DNA of 64,000 nt from Alphaproteobacteria bacterium. Its GTDB lineage: Bacteria > Pseudomonadota > Alphaproteobacteria > TMED109. Below are positions 52,336-61,991 of this stretch, piece by piece (position 1 is the stretch's first letter; every line of letters begins with the position of its first letter). The position numbers were made by a program, and so were the translations under genes. The notes below the pieces were generated by a model. That model searched no databases. It had not been told where the DNA came from and saw only the letters and a list, made by a program, of their open reading frames with translations. The stretch lies in contig JAJEGJ010000104.1 in assembly GCA_022819905.1 (NCBI GenBank), positions 186,001 to 250,000 on the forward strand, in the 5' to 3' direction.

Positions 52336-54624
52336 TCAGGCTGCCGTGATGTCCTCCGGACGGATCGGCAGGTTGCGAATCCGCTTGCCGGTTGCATCGA
52401 AGATCGCGTTGGCCAGCGCCGGGGCAAACGGCGGGACCATCGGCTCGCCAACACCACTCGGAATGTGATCGTTCTCGATCCGGTGGAGGTGGACGTTGAG
52501 CGGAGCGTCGTCGATCCGCGACACCGGGTAGTCGTGGAAGTTGCTCTGCTCCACAGCACCCTGGGCGTAGCTGATGATGCCCTGGCGTGCGATGGTGTTG
52601 CCGTAAACGGCAGCGCCTTCACACTGGGCCCGGATCCGTTCCGGGTTCGCGCCCAGACCGCAATCCAGCACCGTGTCGACCCGCGTGATGGAGTAGTTTC
52701 CATCGTCCGCGACCTGCACGCGCACCGCCTGGGCGATGTACGACAGGAACGAGCGGTGCACCGCGAGACCAAGCCCGTGCCCCTTCGGAAGCGGTTTCCC
52801 GTACCCGGAGACGTCACGCGCCTTCCGCAGCACGCCGGCCAGACGGCCGGTATCGATCGGGTAGTCCTCGATCGGGTCACCGTAGTTCCAGTAATCCTCG
52901 ACCTTCTCTTTCGTCAGGTCGATGATTGCCGGCTCACCGATGAGCTCGAGCTGGAACTCGACCGGGTCGCGGCCGATCTCGTGCGCCAACTCGTTCGCGA
53001 AGCTGTTGATCGCGAAGGCGTGCTGGATGTTGTTCACGGAGCGGTACCAGCCGATCCGGGTGTGCAGGTTCGCATCCCCGTTCTCGATCCGAATGTTCTC
53101 GATCGAGTTGTAAGGCATGTCGATCAGGCCAAGACCGTGCTCAATGTTGAACCCGATCTTCTGTTCCGGGACCCACAGACCCAGGATGGACGGGAACGCC
53201 ACACCGTGCCGCCATCCGGACACCCGGCCGGCGTCGATGACCGCGCTGACGCTCTGCGCACTCGCGGCGTGGTAGTAGCCGTTCTGGATTTCGTCTTCAC
53301 GGGTCCAGACCAGGCGCACCGGGGCGCCTACCTCGCGTGAGAGGTAAGCCGCTTCCACGGCGTAGTCCGCCTTGGACTTCCGGCCGAACCCGCCACCGAG
53401 CAGGGTGATGTGCACCAGCACATTTTCCTTCTCGATGCCGAGTACCTCGGCGATCGTGTCCCGAACCGCCATCGGATGCTGGGAGGCTGCCCAGATCTCG
53501 ACCTTGCCGTCCTGGTAGTTGGCGACCGCTGCCGGCGGCTCCATTGGCATGTGGATGAAGTACGGCACGAAGTATTCGCGCGTGAACTCCTTCGCCGACG
53601 CCTTGTCACGGGCCAGCTCGTAGCTGCCGCGTTCACGGATCGTGGTACCCGGTTCGGCTGCCGCCTTGCGGAGTGCGTCATTGTACGACGGGCTGTCGAG
53701 GGCACTGTTATCCGATTCGGACCATTGGACGCTGAGCGCCTTGCGGCCTTCCAGGGCAGCCCACGTGTTGTCGGCGATAACGGCGACACCGCCCAGCTGC
53801 TTGAACGCGATCGGCAGGTCCGGCATCGGAAGCTCGATCGTGCCGCGGACGCCCGTGATCGCCATGGCGGCGGAGTCGTCGTAGCTCTCGACCTTGCCGC
53901 GGTACACCGGCGAACGCGCGATCACAGCGGTCTTCATGCCGTCCAGCATCGTGTCCGCACCGAACACGCCTTTGCCGGTGGTCATGTCGACCAGGTCGAC
54001 GTACGCGTCCGGCGTGAAGGCGGATTCGTTGGCGATGTACTTCCAGTCGCTGCGGTCCTTGACCTGGACCGTAGCCGGGTCCGGAGCCTCGAGGCCGGCA
54101 GCCGTGGCGACGAGTTCGCCGAAGTCGGCGGAACGGCCGCTTGGAGCGTGGCTCACGCGGTGGTTCTGCGCAACACACTCGTCAGCCGGCACGCCCCACA
54201 TTTCGGCGGCAGCCATCTCAAGCATCTTGCGCGCGCCCGCACCGGCGGCCCGCAGGTGATTGATGTCCCGACGAACCGAACGGGAGCCGTCCGTGTCGAG
54301 CTCTTGGCCGAAGTCGTTCCACTTCTGTTCGGCGTCCGCCTGGACCACCGAGCAGCGAGCCCAGTCGGCTTCCATCTCGTCGGCGATGATCATCGGCAGC
54401 GAGGTGCGGACACCCTGGCCCATTTCGGACCGGGCGCAGGTGATCGTTACGGACCCGTCACCGTCAACCGCAACGAAGAGGTTGGCTTCGAGTTTCCCTT
54501 CCGCCGCGTTTGCGGGAAGGCCCAGCAACTGATCGGAACCAAGCCGGGCACCCAGAACGAATCCAGTGGTACCGGCGATGCCCTTCAGAACCGTGCGTCG
54601 GCTCAGATTAGTAAGCATGGTCAT
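52336..54624 (-). CDS. Molybdopterin-binding aldehyde/isoquinoline oxidoreductase large subunit
   Basis: A 762-residue xanthine oxidase-family catalytic subunit of the IorB/single-chain periplasmic type. The N-terminus is a Tat signal (NLSRRTVLKG), so it is exported folded with its cofactor. Motifs include TCARSEMGQGVRTSLPMI, LLGGGFGRKSKADYAVEAA (Mo-cofactor contact) and the catalytic Glu region SGVGEPMVPPFAPALANAI. I chose the ATG at 54624 with GGAGG 7 nt upstream. The small [2Fe-2S] subunit gene lies just before it. The substrate is an aldehyde or N-heterocycle; electrons probably go to a cytochrome. Confidence 0.92.
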   Translation of the reverse strand: MTMLTNLSRRTVLKGIAGTTGFVLGARLGSDQLLGLPANAAEGKLEANLFVAVDGDGSVTITCARSEMGQGVRTSLPMIIADEMEADWARCSVVQADAEQKWNDFGQELDTDGSRSVRRDINHLRAAGAGARKMLEMAAAEMWGVPADECVAQNHRVSHAPSGRSADFGELVATAAGLEAPDPATVQVKDRSDWKYIANESAFTPDAYVDLVDMTTGKGVFGADTMLDGMKTAVIARSPVYRGKVESYDDSAAMAITGVRGTIELPMPDLPIAFKQLGGVAVIADNTWAALEGRKALSVQWSESDNSALDSPSYNDALRKAAAEPGTTIRERGSYELARDKASAKEFTREYFVPYFIHMPMEPPAAVANYQDGKVEIWAASQHPMAVRDTIAEVLGIEKENVLVHITLLGGGFGRKSKADYAVEAAYLSREVGAPVRLVWTREDEIQNGYYHAASAQSVSAVIDAGRVSGWRHGVAFPSILGLWVPEQKIGFNIEHGLGLIDMPYNSIENIRIENGDANLHTRIGWYRSVNNIQHAFAINSFANELAHEIGRDPVEFQLELIGEPAIIDLTKEKVEDYWNYGDPIEDYPIDTGRLAGVLRKARDVSGYGKPLPKGHGLGLAVHRSFLSYIAQAVRVQVADDGNYSITRVDTVLDCGLGANPERIRAQCEGAAVYGNTIARQGIISYAQGAVEQSNFHDYPVSRIDDAPLNVHLHRIENDHIPSGVGEPMVPPFAPALANAIFDATGKRIRNLPIRPEDITAA

Positions 54625-54626
54625 GG

Positions 54627-55076
54627 TCAGACCTCCTTCGCGGCCGTTTTCACGGCGGCGAAAATGCGCTGGTACGTGCCACAGCGGCAGATGTTGCCGC
54701 TCATGCCGTCCAGAATCTCCTGATCCGACGGATCCGGGTTCTGGGAAAGCAGGGCCGCCGCTTGCATGATCTGGCCAGACTGACAGTAGCCGCACTGGGG
54801 AACGTTGTGAGCACGCCAGGCCCGCTGCACGGGGTGGTTGCCCTCCGCGTCCAGCCCTTCGATCGTGGTCACTTCCATGCCCTCAGCGGCCGACACAGGC
54901 GTGATACACGCCCGCACCGCTTCACCGCCTACATGGACGGTGCAAGACCCGCAGAGACCGGTGCCGCACGCGAACTTGCTCCCGGTAAGGCCGAGCACAT
55001 CTCGGACGTACCAAAGCAGGGGCATGTTCGGGTCGCCGCCGAATTCCTGCGGATTACCGTTGACAGTCAAATTCAT
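54627..55076 (-). CDS. [2Fe-2S] subunit of a molybdenum hydroxylase
   Basis: A 149-residue electron-transfer subunit of the xanthine oxidase family. Plant-type ferredoxin cysteines are at 37, 42, 45 and 57 ([17 protein letters not shown]), and the second cluster domain has [16 protein letters not shown] and [15 protein letters not shown]. It has no signal peptide and is presumably exported with the Tat-signal partner. It lies 2 bp before the large subunit and starts the operon that ends at the strong terminator. The 200-bp region upstream is shared with the divergent aminotransferase gene. Confidence 0.93.
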   Translation of the reverse strand: MNLTVNGNPQEFGGDPNMPLLWYVRDVLGLTGSKFACGTGLCGSCTVHVGGEAVRACITPVSAAEGMEVTTIEGLDAEGNHPVQRAWRAHNVPQCGYCQSGQIMQAAALLSQNPDPSDQEILDGMSGNICRCGTYQRIFAAVKTAAKEV

Positions 55077-55279
55077 GTCAACTTCCTCCTCGTTGTATCC
55101 GGACCCGCGGCCGCGAACCCGGAACCGGTGGTCGGCGTAGCAACCCCTCCAACTGGGAGCCGCCGCTACGTCGACAGCTTCCCCATGGTACTTTGCATGG
55201 CGCGCAAGTCCAAATCGGTACGATTGCCCCCGGCGCGGACTGAAAACGGCGTAGCTTGACGTCGCGCCAGGAGGGAATG

Positions 55280-56122
55280 ATGGACAGTCTCGTCTACGCG
55301 GAAGGAACCTGGCACGAGGGTGATCCGCCGCTCATCGGCGCACTCAGCCAGAGCTACATGCACGGCACGGCTGTCTTCGACGGCGCGCGGCTGTTCAACG
55401 ACTGTGTTCCCGATCTCGGCCGCCATTGCGAGCGTCTGCTTCGGTCAGCCGCGGTGATGGGATTGGACCAGCCCGTCGATGCAGCGACGGTCGAGAGCCT
55501 CGCGCGCGAGGGCGCGCGCCGCTTCGAGACGGGTGCCGAACTCTACATTCGTCCGTCCCTGTATGCGGCCCGCGGATTCCTCACGCCGGAGCCGGGGAGC
55601 ACCCGTTTCCTGCTGTCACTCATGCGGATGGCGATGCCGGCTGCGCACGGGCGATCGATCACCGTGAGCCCGTACCGTCGCCCCGGACCGGACATGGCCC
55701 CGACCGAGGCGAAGGCTTCGTGTCTCTACCCCAACGGATCACGGGCCCTGCAGGACGCCGAGCGGCGGGGCTTCGACAACGCGCTGATGCTGGATGGCGA
55801 CGGCAATGTGGCGGAGCTTGCGTCGGCCAACATCTGGCTGGGTCGCAACGGAGTCGCGATCACGCCGGTCTGGAACCGGACGTTTCTCAACGGAATCACC
55901 AAGTTGCGGGTGTCTTCGCTCCTGAGCGAGCGCGGAATCGATGTCGTTGAGAAGACGGTTTCGCTGGACGACGTGATGGGGGCGGATGAGGTGTTCAGCA
56001 CCGGAAACTGGGGCAAGGTGCTGCCGATTACCCGCGTTGACGATCACGAGTTTCCTGTGGGCCCCCTGTATCGTGCGGCCAGAGAGGCGTACTGGGCGTA
56101 TGCCGAGACGGAGCCGCTGTAG
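55280..56122 (+). CDS. Class IV (branched-chain-type) aminotransferase
   Basis: A 280-residue PLP enzyme of the IlvE/D-amino-acid transaminase/ADC lyase class. Marks are [18 protein letters not shown] at the N-terminus, the catalytic Lys in [17 protein letters not shown], the substrate/PLP Glu in [12 protein letters not shown], and [17 protein letters not shown] and [14 protein letters not shown] at the C-terminal end. An AGGAGGG site lies 5 nt before the ATG at 55280. Most similar in layout to IlvE, but context (molybdenum hydroxylase and VOC genes) does not point to branched-chain biosynthesis, so the substrate is open. Confidence 0.85.
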   Translation: MDSLVYAEGTWHEGDPPLIGALSQSYMHGTAVFDGARLFNDCVPDLGRHCERLLRSAAVMGLDQPVDAATVESLAREGARRFETGAELYIRPSLYAARGFLTPEPGSTRFLLSLMRMAMPAAHGRSITVSPYRRPGPDMAPTEAKASCLYPNGSRALQDAERRGFDNALMLDGDGNVAELASANIWLGRNGVAITPVWNRTFLNGITKLRVSSLLSERGIDVVEKTVSLDDVMGADEVFSTGNWGKVLPITRVDDHEFPVGPLYRAAREAYWAYAETEPL

Positions 56123-56272
56123 GGCGAGACACCTCGGCGGTCTTGGCAGTGCCGGGCCGGCCCCCGGATGGTCATGGCGCCCGTGGCCCGGAGCCGTTTG
56201 CCGCGGACAGATCGGTGAGCTTGCGGGCTGGCAGCGGCACGCCAGAATGCCGAGCTTCAAGGGGATGTCGCC

Positions 56273-57037
56273 ATGCAGTTGAGACTTCGGCAGATCTGCC
56301 TCGTCGCCGGCAACCTGGATCCCGTCGTGGACGCGTTGCGCCGGGTCTTCGGGCTCGCGGTCTGCCACGTTGACGACGCCGTTGCCGAGTACGGGCTCGT
56401 GAACGCCCTGATGCCGGTCGGCAGCCAGTTCCTAGAAGTGGTGGCGCCGACCCGGCCGGGAACGGCGGCGGGCCGCTACCTGGAGCGGCGCGGCGGGGAC
56501 GGCGGCTACATGGTCATTACCCAGTGCGACGATCTGGATCGCCGCCGGAGGCGGGTCGACGAACTCGGCGTCCGTGTCGCCAACCACCTTTCCTACGGCC
56601 AGTTTCAGGGCATGCAGCTTCATCCCAAGGACACGGGCGGCACGTTCTTCGAGATCGATCGCCAGGAGGACGGTGACTCCGGGGACGGCGCCTGGCATCC
56701 GGCGGGCCCTGATTGGCATCCGTGCGTCCGCACGGATGTGGTGTCGGCGATCGCGGCGGCAGAGATTCAAAGCCCTGATCCCGACGCCTTGGCGGCGCGC
56801 TGGAGTGAGATCGCACAGATCCCGCTGATCCGGGACGCAGCGGGGGTGGCGATCCTGCCCCTTGCCAACGCGGATCTTCGCTTTGTCGTCGCGTCTGACG
56901 GGCGGGGCGAGGGACTGGCGGGACTGGATCTGGCCGCCGAGGATGCTGACGCGGCGATCGCCAGCGCACGCAGCCAAGGATTCCCTCGAGAGGGGAACGT
57001 GATTCGGGTCGGTGGAATGCGATTTGCACTCGTGTGA
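56273..57037 (+). CDS. Glyoxalase-like (VOC) protein with two half-domains
   Basis: A 254-residue protein. The first half is a VOC-type domain (LRQICLVAGNLDPVVDALRR, GGYMVITQCDDLDRRRRRVD, and KDTGGTFFEIDRQEDG with a metal-ligand-like Glu). The second half (AAAEIQSPDPDALAARWSEI, LRFVVASDGRGEGLAGLDL) resembles a second, less conserved unit of the same fold. This matches the Glyoxalase_3-like family. The ATG has GGGG in the upstream 10 bp. It stands alone, about 150 bp after the aminotransferase and 90 bp before a crotonase gene on the same strand. Reaction unknown. Confidence 0.8.
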   Translation: MQLRLRQICLVAGNLDPVVDALRRVFGLAVCHVDDAVAEYGLVNALMPVGSQFLEVVAPTRPGTAAGRYLERRGGDGGYMVITQCDDLDRRRRRVDELGVRVANHLSYGQFQGMQLHPKDTGGTFFEIDRQEDGDSGDGAWHPAGPDWHPCVRTDVVSAIAAAEIQSPDPDALAARWSEIAQIPLIRDAAGVAILPLANADLRFVVASDGRGEGLAGLDLAAEDADAAIASARSQGFPREGNVIRVGGMRFALV

Positions 57038-57129
57038 GGCATTGGCGAAGGTGGCGCGCCACGGTGCCCGCTGACTGCAAACCTGATGGGTCCCGCTAAT
57101 TCAGACCAGAGGCCCGGAGGCCATAGGCA

Positions 57130-57921
57130 ATGTCTGATCATCTTTTGGAATCACGCGACAACGGCGTGGCATGGCTCACCCTGAACCGCCCGGACCGCCT
57201 GAACGCGATGAGCAACGAGATGCTGGATGGCCTCCTTGCCTCCATGCTTCGATTGGCTGCGGATGAGGAAGTCGGCTGTGTCGTGCTGACCGGAGCGGGA
57301 CGCGGATTCTGCGCCGGCGGTGACGTCAAGGGCATGGCGCAGGGGTCACTTCGGGAAGCCAGCCTCGAGGGCCGGATGCAGGCGCTGCGGCGGAGGATGG
57401 AAGTCAGCCGCGTGATCTACGAGATGCCGAAGCCGGTGGTAGCCATGGTTCGCGGTCCCGCTGCCGGGGCCGGGCTTTCGGTGGCCCTGGCCTGCGACCT
57501 CCGAATTGCCGACGAGACCGCGCTGATGACCACTGCGTTTGCACAGGTCGGGCTGTCCGGCGACTTCGGTGGATCCTGGTTCTTGTCCCGGCTGGTGGGT
57601 GCGGGCAAGGCCAAGGAACTCTATCTCACGGCCGCCCGGCTCACGGCATCCGACGCTCTTGCGCTGGGGATCCTCAATCGCGTGGTGGCCAGTGACGCCC
57701 TCGAAGCCGAAACCCGGGCCCTGGCGGAGGGGTTGGCCTCGGGGCCCCGCGTCGCGCTGGGCTACATGAAGCAGAATCTCAACGGCGCCTGGACGGCTTC
57801 CCTGTCCGAGACGCTGGACATGGAGGCCCGCAATCACACGCGTTCGGGCTTTACCGAGGATCATCTGGAGGCCTCCAAGGCCTTCGTCGAGAAGCGGAAG
57901 CCTTTGTTCAGCGGCCGCTAG
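57130..57921 (+). CDS. Enoyl-CoA hydratase/isomerase family protein (PaaG-like)
   Basis: A 263-residue crotonase: WLTLNRPDRLNAMSNEML, then GRGFCAGGDVKGMAQ (oxyanion hole) and RGPAAGAGLSVALACDLRIA. Next comes AFAQVGLSGDFGGSWFLSRL, where the Asp of GLSGDFGG matches the Asp used by PaaG-type isomerases; the two Glu of classical hydratases are missing. This favours an isomerase, for example an oxepin-CoA or enoyl-CoA isomerase type. The ATG is preceded by GGAGG at about 9 nt. Confidence 0.85.
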   Translation: MSDHLLESRDNGVAWLTLNRPDRLNAMSNEMLDGLLASMLRLAADEEVGCVVLTGAGRGFCAGGDVKGMAQGSLREASLEGRMQALRRRMEVSRVIYEMPKPVVAMVRGPAAGAGLSVALACDLRIADETALMTTAFAQVGLSGDFGGSWFLSRLVGAGKAKELYLTAARLTASDALALGILNRVVASDALEAETRALAEGLASGPRVALGYMKQNLNGAWTASLSETLDMEARNHTRSGFTEDHLEASKAFVEKRKPLFSGR

Positions 57922-57978
57922 CCGCCGGTGCGCTTGCCGGATCCGGCACCCTGGCGGGACCGGGACAGCCCGGCGGAA

Positions 57979-58515
57979 TCAGAGCATCCGCTTGAGCGTG
58001 CCGTGCTTGTCGACAAATTGGTGCTTGAGGGCGGCGCCGGCGTGGATGACCACTACCGGGAGGAGTCCGTAGGCGACAGCCGCGTGCACGCCGATGGCCA
58101 GATCACGCAGGGTTTCCGACCGCGGGAAGATGGCCGGAATCACGAACAGATCGAGAAACGGAAATCCGGAGCCGGCCGAGGTCGAGATCACGTAGCCGGA
58201 GGCCGGAAGGGCAAAGATGGCGCACAGCAGCAGGGCGTGGGTGAGGCGCGCCCCGTGTCGTTCCCAGTCTCGGAGTTCGGCCTGGAGCGGCGGGGACGGC
58301 GATACGAACTTCCAGACCGTGAACAGGACGCCCAATCCCAGCACGGCCATTCCCAGCGAGCGATGCAGCGACAACGCCAGGTTGTACCGGCTGTCGAGGT
58401 AGCTCAGGTCCACCATCCAGGCGCCGAGCGCGGTCAGGCCGATGATGCCCGCCGCCAGGAGCCAGTGAAGAAGCTTGCTCGCCAGGCCGTAGCTGCTTTC
58501 GGTGTTGGACAGCAC
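57979..58515 (-). CDS. Cytochrome b561-family membrane protein
   Basis: A 178-residue inner-membrane di-heme protein with four helices. Probable heme-ligand histidines are in KLLHWLLAAG, LSLHRSLGMAV and GVHAAVAYGLLPVVVIHAGA; the C-terminus HQFVDKHGTLKRM is typical of the family. It starts with GTG. It follows the yceI gene by about 20 bp, a common pairing in proteobacteria (YceI-YceJ), where the cytochrome may pass electrons to or from a quinone-binding partner. Confidence 0.9.
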   Translation of the reverse strand: MLSNTESSYGLASKLLHWLLAAGIIGLTALGAWMVDLSYLDSRYNLALSLHRSLGMAVLGLGVLFTVWKFVSPSPPLQAELRDWERHGARLTHALLLCAIFALPASGYVISTSAGSGFPFLDLFVIPAIFPRSETLRDLAIGVHAAVAYGLLPVVVIHAGAALKHQFVDKHGTLKRML

Positions 58516-58536
58516 GACGTGGTGGCGGGCGCCGCG

Positions 58537-59127
58537 CTACTGCCGGATCGCCTCGAGCATCAGGTGGATTTCGACTTCCTCCGCCGCCGGACCCAGGTTG
58601 TAGTCCATGCCGAAGTCCCGGCGTTTGAGCACATAGGTGCCTTCGAAGCCTGCGCGGTAGCCTCCCCAGGGATCACTCCCTTCACCGATCAGGCGGACGG
58701 GGAACGAGATGGATTTCGTTACCCCGAGCAGGGTCAGGTCTCCGGTCAGGGTGCCGCCGTCCGCGTTCCCCTGGAATCCGGTGCTGACGAAGGTCACCTC
58801 GGGGAACTCGTCCACGTTGAAGAAATCCTCGTTGCGCAGGTGCTTGTCCCGTTCCGCATGATTGGTGTCGAGGCTGGCGGCATCAATCGTGACCCGGATG
58901 CTCTGCGCGTCCGGCCCGGATTGCGGATCGTAGGTCATGCTTCCCTCGAAGCGATTGAAGCGACCGACCAGCCAGCTGAAGCCCAGGTGCTGGGTCCGAA
59001 ATTGAATGAACGAGTGGCTTGGATCGACCGTGTATTCCGCCGCGCTCGCTGGAATGGCCGGACCTGTGGAGAGGATGGCAGCCAGCCCGGCGGCCAGGAG
59101 GAGGGGCGTGGTGGTTCGATACGTCAT
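58537..59127 (-). CDS. YceI-family periplasmic lipocalin-like protein
   Basis: A 196-residue exported protein with a signal peptide (LLLAAGLAAILSTGPAIPAS...AAE). The YceI domain has YTVDPSHSFIQFRTQHLGFS, FNRFEGSMTYDP, SLDTNHAERDKHLRNEDFFN and FPEVTFVSTGFQ. Known members bind long-chain isoprenoids such as ubiquinone precursors. It is the first gene of a pair with the cytochrome b561 gene. The region of 130 bp upstream is shared with a divergent small gene. Confidence 0.92.
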   Translation of the reverse strand: MTYRTTTPLLLAAGLAAILSTGPAIPASAAEYTVDPSHSFIQFRTQHLGFSWLVGRFNRFEGSMTYDPQSGPDAQSIRVTIDAASLDTNHAERDKHLRNEDFFNVDEFPEVTFVSTGFQGNADGGTLTGDLTLLGVTKSISFPVRLIGEGSDPWGGYRAGFEGTYVLKRRDFGMDYNLGPAAEEVEIHLMLEAIRQ

Positions 59128-59260
59128 GGGGGCACGGCGGTTCCGGGGCAGGATGGCCTGAGACTAGCAAGCAGGCAGGCGGCGGGCATGGTGATCCGAC
59201 GCCGCCCCGCCAACCGGCGCCGGTCGGTTCGGCGAATAGGCAGTGGTATGCTAAGCGTCT

Positions 59261-59467
59261 ATGTCTTTTGTCGGACCAGTTGTGCGTCTACTGCTTCGCC
59301 GGGCGGCGGCGGATCCGCGTGTTCGGAAGGCAGCCGCTGAGACTGCTGCCTCGGCAGTTCGCGAGGCGCGCGACATCGTCAACGACCCGTCGCCGGCCCG
59401 AAAACTCGGACGCCTTGCCGGCCGCGCGAAGCGGCGGCTTTCGGAGGCCGTGCGGAGCGACGACTAA
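59261..59467 (+). CDS. Small basic helical protein of unknown function
   Basis: A 68-residue Arg/Ala-rich protein (VVRLLLRRAAADPRVRKAAA, REARDIVNDPSPARKLGRLA) predicted to be helical and soluble. There is no signal peptide and no recognised family. It ends 2 bp before the TolC-like gene and is probably in the same transcript. The start lacks a good ribosome site, so expression is uncertain. Confidence 0.5.
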   Translation: MSFVGPVVRLLLRRAAADPRVRKAAAETAASAVREARDIVNDPSPARKLGRLAGRAKRRLSEAVRSDD

Positions 59468-59469
59468 CT

Positions 59470-60840
59470 GTGCGGGGTCAGGTTCGCGTGTACTGGAGGC
59501 TCGGGCTGGCGGTCGCTTGCGCGCTGGTCCTCGCTGCATGCAACAGCCCGGAGGTGCCGCCCAAGCCCTTAAACCCTGAGGTTGCCGCATTTGATCGTCT
59601 CCAGATGGCGTTGCCTGGCGGCGATGGGCCGATCGACGCGGAAGCCCTGGTGCTGGCTGCTATCGAGTACGCACCGTCCCGCCGCCGGGCAGAGGCCCGA
59701 TTGGCCCACATGGCTGCGTCCGTGCAGTTGACGCAGGTTAATCAGCCGTTCCTGTATGCACCGGAGGTCGAGTACCACACGGAAGGGGCGCCCTGGACCC
59801 TGGGATTGTCGGTCGAACGACCCTTTACCCGCGAAGCCCTGCGGACAGCTCGAACCGACGCAGCGGTCGCCGAACGCGTAGCGGCGCAATGGGTTCTCGA
59901 GCGCGTGGGTTGGGAGGTACGCGACCATGTTCTGAAGGCGCTTGTGCGCATTGAGCACACGCGCCATGAAATCGCCTTTGCCGAGGAAGATGTTGAACTG
60001 CGGACGCAAGTGGAGGCGATGCTGCAGCAGGGGCTTCAGGCTGGCGTGTCGCGCCTGGCAGATGCCCAGCGAGCAGCTGCCCTTGCGCAGCAGGCCAGGC
60101 TGGCGCTCGACGCGGCGCGTTCGCGGGCGGCGGAGGCAGAGACGGCACTCGCCGCGGGCCTTGGCGTGTCGCGGCTGGCGGTTCAGGGACGTGAAATCAG
60201 GCCGCCGGTCGGCGAGTTGCTGCCGTCGCGAATCGACCCCGCCCAGTTCGACGCGATGCTTCGCCGAGCCCTGGTGCGCCGTTCCGATGTGCTGGTGAAG
60301 ATTGCCGCCTACGGCGCGGCCGAGGCGAGGCTCCGGGTGACGCTGGCCGAGCTGACGCCCGATATCACCTTGGGGCCAGGCATCCTTTGGGACCAGAAGG
60401 ACTTTGTGCTGCGTCTCGGCGGCGCCATCGTGCCGGTGCCCGAGATCACGGATGCGCGGGTCGCGATCGCGCTGGCACACCGGGACGAGGCGCGCTTGGC
60501 ATTCGAAGAGATGCAGGCACAGGTCCTCGCCGAGGCCGAATCGGCGTGGTCCCAGTTGGCCACGGCGGGCCGGGAATCGGCATCGGCGGAAGCCGAAATC
60601 ACCGCTGCCGGCGAGTACGCTGCGCAAACCGCGACGGCGATCCGTCAGCGCACGTTGCCGGCTGCGGCCAAACCTGACGCGGATCTTCGGTTGCTCGCGG
60701 CCCGCAGGGCGGCGGCGGCGGCGGAGTTGCGCAGGCAAATGGCCTTGATCAATCTGGAATTTGCGATGGAGCGGATCTTCAGCGACGATTCGGCTCCGCG
60801 CGGCGCCCCCTGGCACCGCCCATCGCGGGATGAACAATGA
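59470..60840 (+). CDS. TolC-family outer-membrane factor (lipoprotein)
   Basis: A 456-residue outer-membrane efflux component with a lipobox (ALVLAAC), so it is probably lipid-anchored like the OprM/CusC group. The long helices of the TolC fold are visible in VELRTQVEAMLQQGLQAGVS, RLADAQRAAALAQQARLALD and ARVAIALAHRDEARLAFEEM. It starts with GTG and overlaps the adaptor gene by 11 bp. With the adaptor and pump that follow it forms a heavy-metal-type (CusCBA/CzcCBA-like) export system. Sequence similarity to classical CusC is weak beyond the fold. Confidence 0.85.
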   Translation: MRGQVRVYWRLGLAVACALVLAACNSPEVPPKPLNPEVAAFDRLQMALPGGDGPIDAEALVLAAIEYAPSRRRAEARLAHMAASVQLTQVNQPFLYAPEVEYHTEGAPWTLGLSVERPFTREALRTARTDAAVAERVAAQWVLERVGWEVRDHVLKALVRIEHTRHEIAFAEEDVELRTQVEAMLQQGLQAGVSRLADAQRAAALAQQARLALDAARSRAAEAETALAAGLGVSRLAVQGREIRPPVGELLPSRIDPAQFDAMLRRALVRRSDVLVKIAAYGAAEARLRVTLAELTPDITLGPGILWDQKDFVLRLGGAIVPVPEITDARVAIALAHRDEARLAFEEMQAQVLAEAESAWSQLATAGRESASAEAEITAAGEYAAQTATAIRQRTLPAAAKPDADLRLLAARRAAAAAELRRQMALINLEFAMERIFSDDSAPRGAPWHRPSRDEQ

Positions 60841-61987
60841 AACCCGCCGCACTGGACCGATGCGCGTAGTTCTCGCCCTGATTGCCGCGTTTGCGGGGGG
60901 TTATGCAGCCGTGTACGGGCTGCAGCGCTTCGCCCCGGACGAGGTTCTGGCTGCGGTGAGCTTCGGACTGCTGCCGACCGCGTTGGTCGAAGATCGCGCG
61001 GATTCCGACGTCGACGGCCTGGACTTGGCACGCGACGATGACGATGACGACGATGGTGACGACGACGATGCACCGGTCGCGCTGCTGGAGATTCGTGACG
61101 ACGAACGCGTCCTGATTTTTCCGTCCGGCGTGGCCGAAGCGAACGGGGTCGTGACGGCGCCCGTGCGGGCTGCGAACTGGGTCGAGCGCTACACGAAACT
61201 TGGGACCGTCCTCGATGTTGCGTCCCTTCTCCAAGATGTTGCCGCCTTGCGCGGCACGGAACTGGTGCTCGGCCAGTCTGAGGCCCGGCTTGAGCCGCTG
61301 CGGAATCGACTCGAGCGCCTTCGGCAGGCCTACGACACCGGATTGGTCCTGCTGGCCGACGTTGATCTGGCTGAACGCACCTTGCGTGACGAGCAAATGA
61401 TCCTGGCGGAGCACACGGCCGCACGCGCGCACACCCTGCGGGAGATTCGGCACGGTTGGGGCGCGTATTTCGCGGAGGCGGCCGCCGCCCGCTCAACCCT
61501 CCTCGAAGCGTTGGCGGACCGAACCCGGGCGCTGGTACAGGTGTCGCTGCCCGAACCGCTCAGCGGGCGCGGCTTCCACGCGGAAATTCAAGCCGGCGAT
61601 GCCGTCCGTCCGGCGGAACCGGTCGGGCCCGGTTACGCCGAGATCGCCGGAATGGGCCCAGATGCGGTGGTGCTGTTGGCCGAAGGTGCCGGCCTGCGTC
61701 CGGGCCTCCGGGTCGAGGTCACATTCCAAGCAACGGAAGGCTTCGAATCGGGATTCGTGCTGCCGACCGGAGCCGTCTTGTTCCACGGCGACGGCATCTG
61801 GGCTTATCGCGACCTGGGCGACGGACGCTTCCACCGCCTGCCTCTGAGCGGGCTCCGGCGCCTTGACCGCAGCTGGTTTGTCCCGACGTCAGTCCTGGCC
61901 GCCGACGCCCGCGTCGTGATTCGGGGCGGACAGATGCTCTTGGCCGAGGAGTTCCGGGCGGAGATCATGCGCGAGGACGACGACTGA
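60830..61987 (+). CDS. RND efflux periplasmic adaptor with an acidic run
   Basis: A 385-residue membrane-fusion protein linking the pump to the TolC-like channel. An N-terminal anchor helix (VVLALIAAFAGGYAAVYGLQ) is followed by an extremely acidic run (DDDDDDDGDDDDAP, about residues 65-80). Then come the barrel-sandwich domain, a helical hairpin (SEARLEPLRNRLERLRQAYD) and a beta-barrel end (VLPTGAVLFHGDGIWAYRDL). The acidic run is not a usual part of CusB/CzcB adaptors and may bind cations. The ATG overlaps the TolC-like stop; the pump starts 4 bp after this gene. Confidence 0.84.
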   Translation: MNNETRRTGPMRVVLALIAAFAGGYAAVYGLQRFAPDEVLAAVSFGLLPTALVEDRADSDVDGLDLARDDDDDDDGDDDDAPVALLEIRDDERVLIFPSGVAEANGVVTAPVRAANWVERYTKLGTVLDVASLLQDVAALRGTELVLGQSEARLEPLRNRLERLRQAYDTGLVLLADVDLAERTLRDEQMILAEHTAARAHTLREIRHGWGAYFAEAAAARSTLLEALADRTRALVQVSLPEPLSGRGFHAEIQAGDAVRPAEPVGPGYAEIAGMGPDAVVLLAEGAGLRPGLRVEVTFQATEGFESGFVLPTGAVLFHGDGIWAYRDLGDGRFHRLPLSGLRRLDRSWFVPTSVLAADARVVIRGGQMLLAEEFRAEIMREDDD

Positions 61988-61991
61988 ATTC

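Noticed and set aside
57928-59340. A 470-codon plus-strand frame
   Set aside because: Antisense to cytochrome b561 and yceI, both of which have well-conserved motifs.
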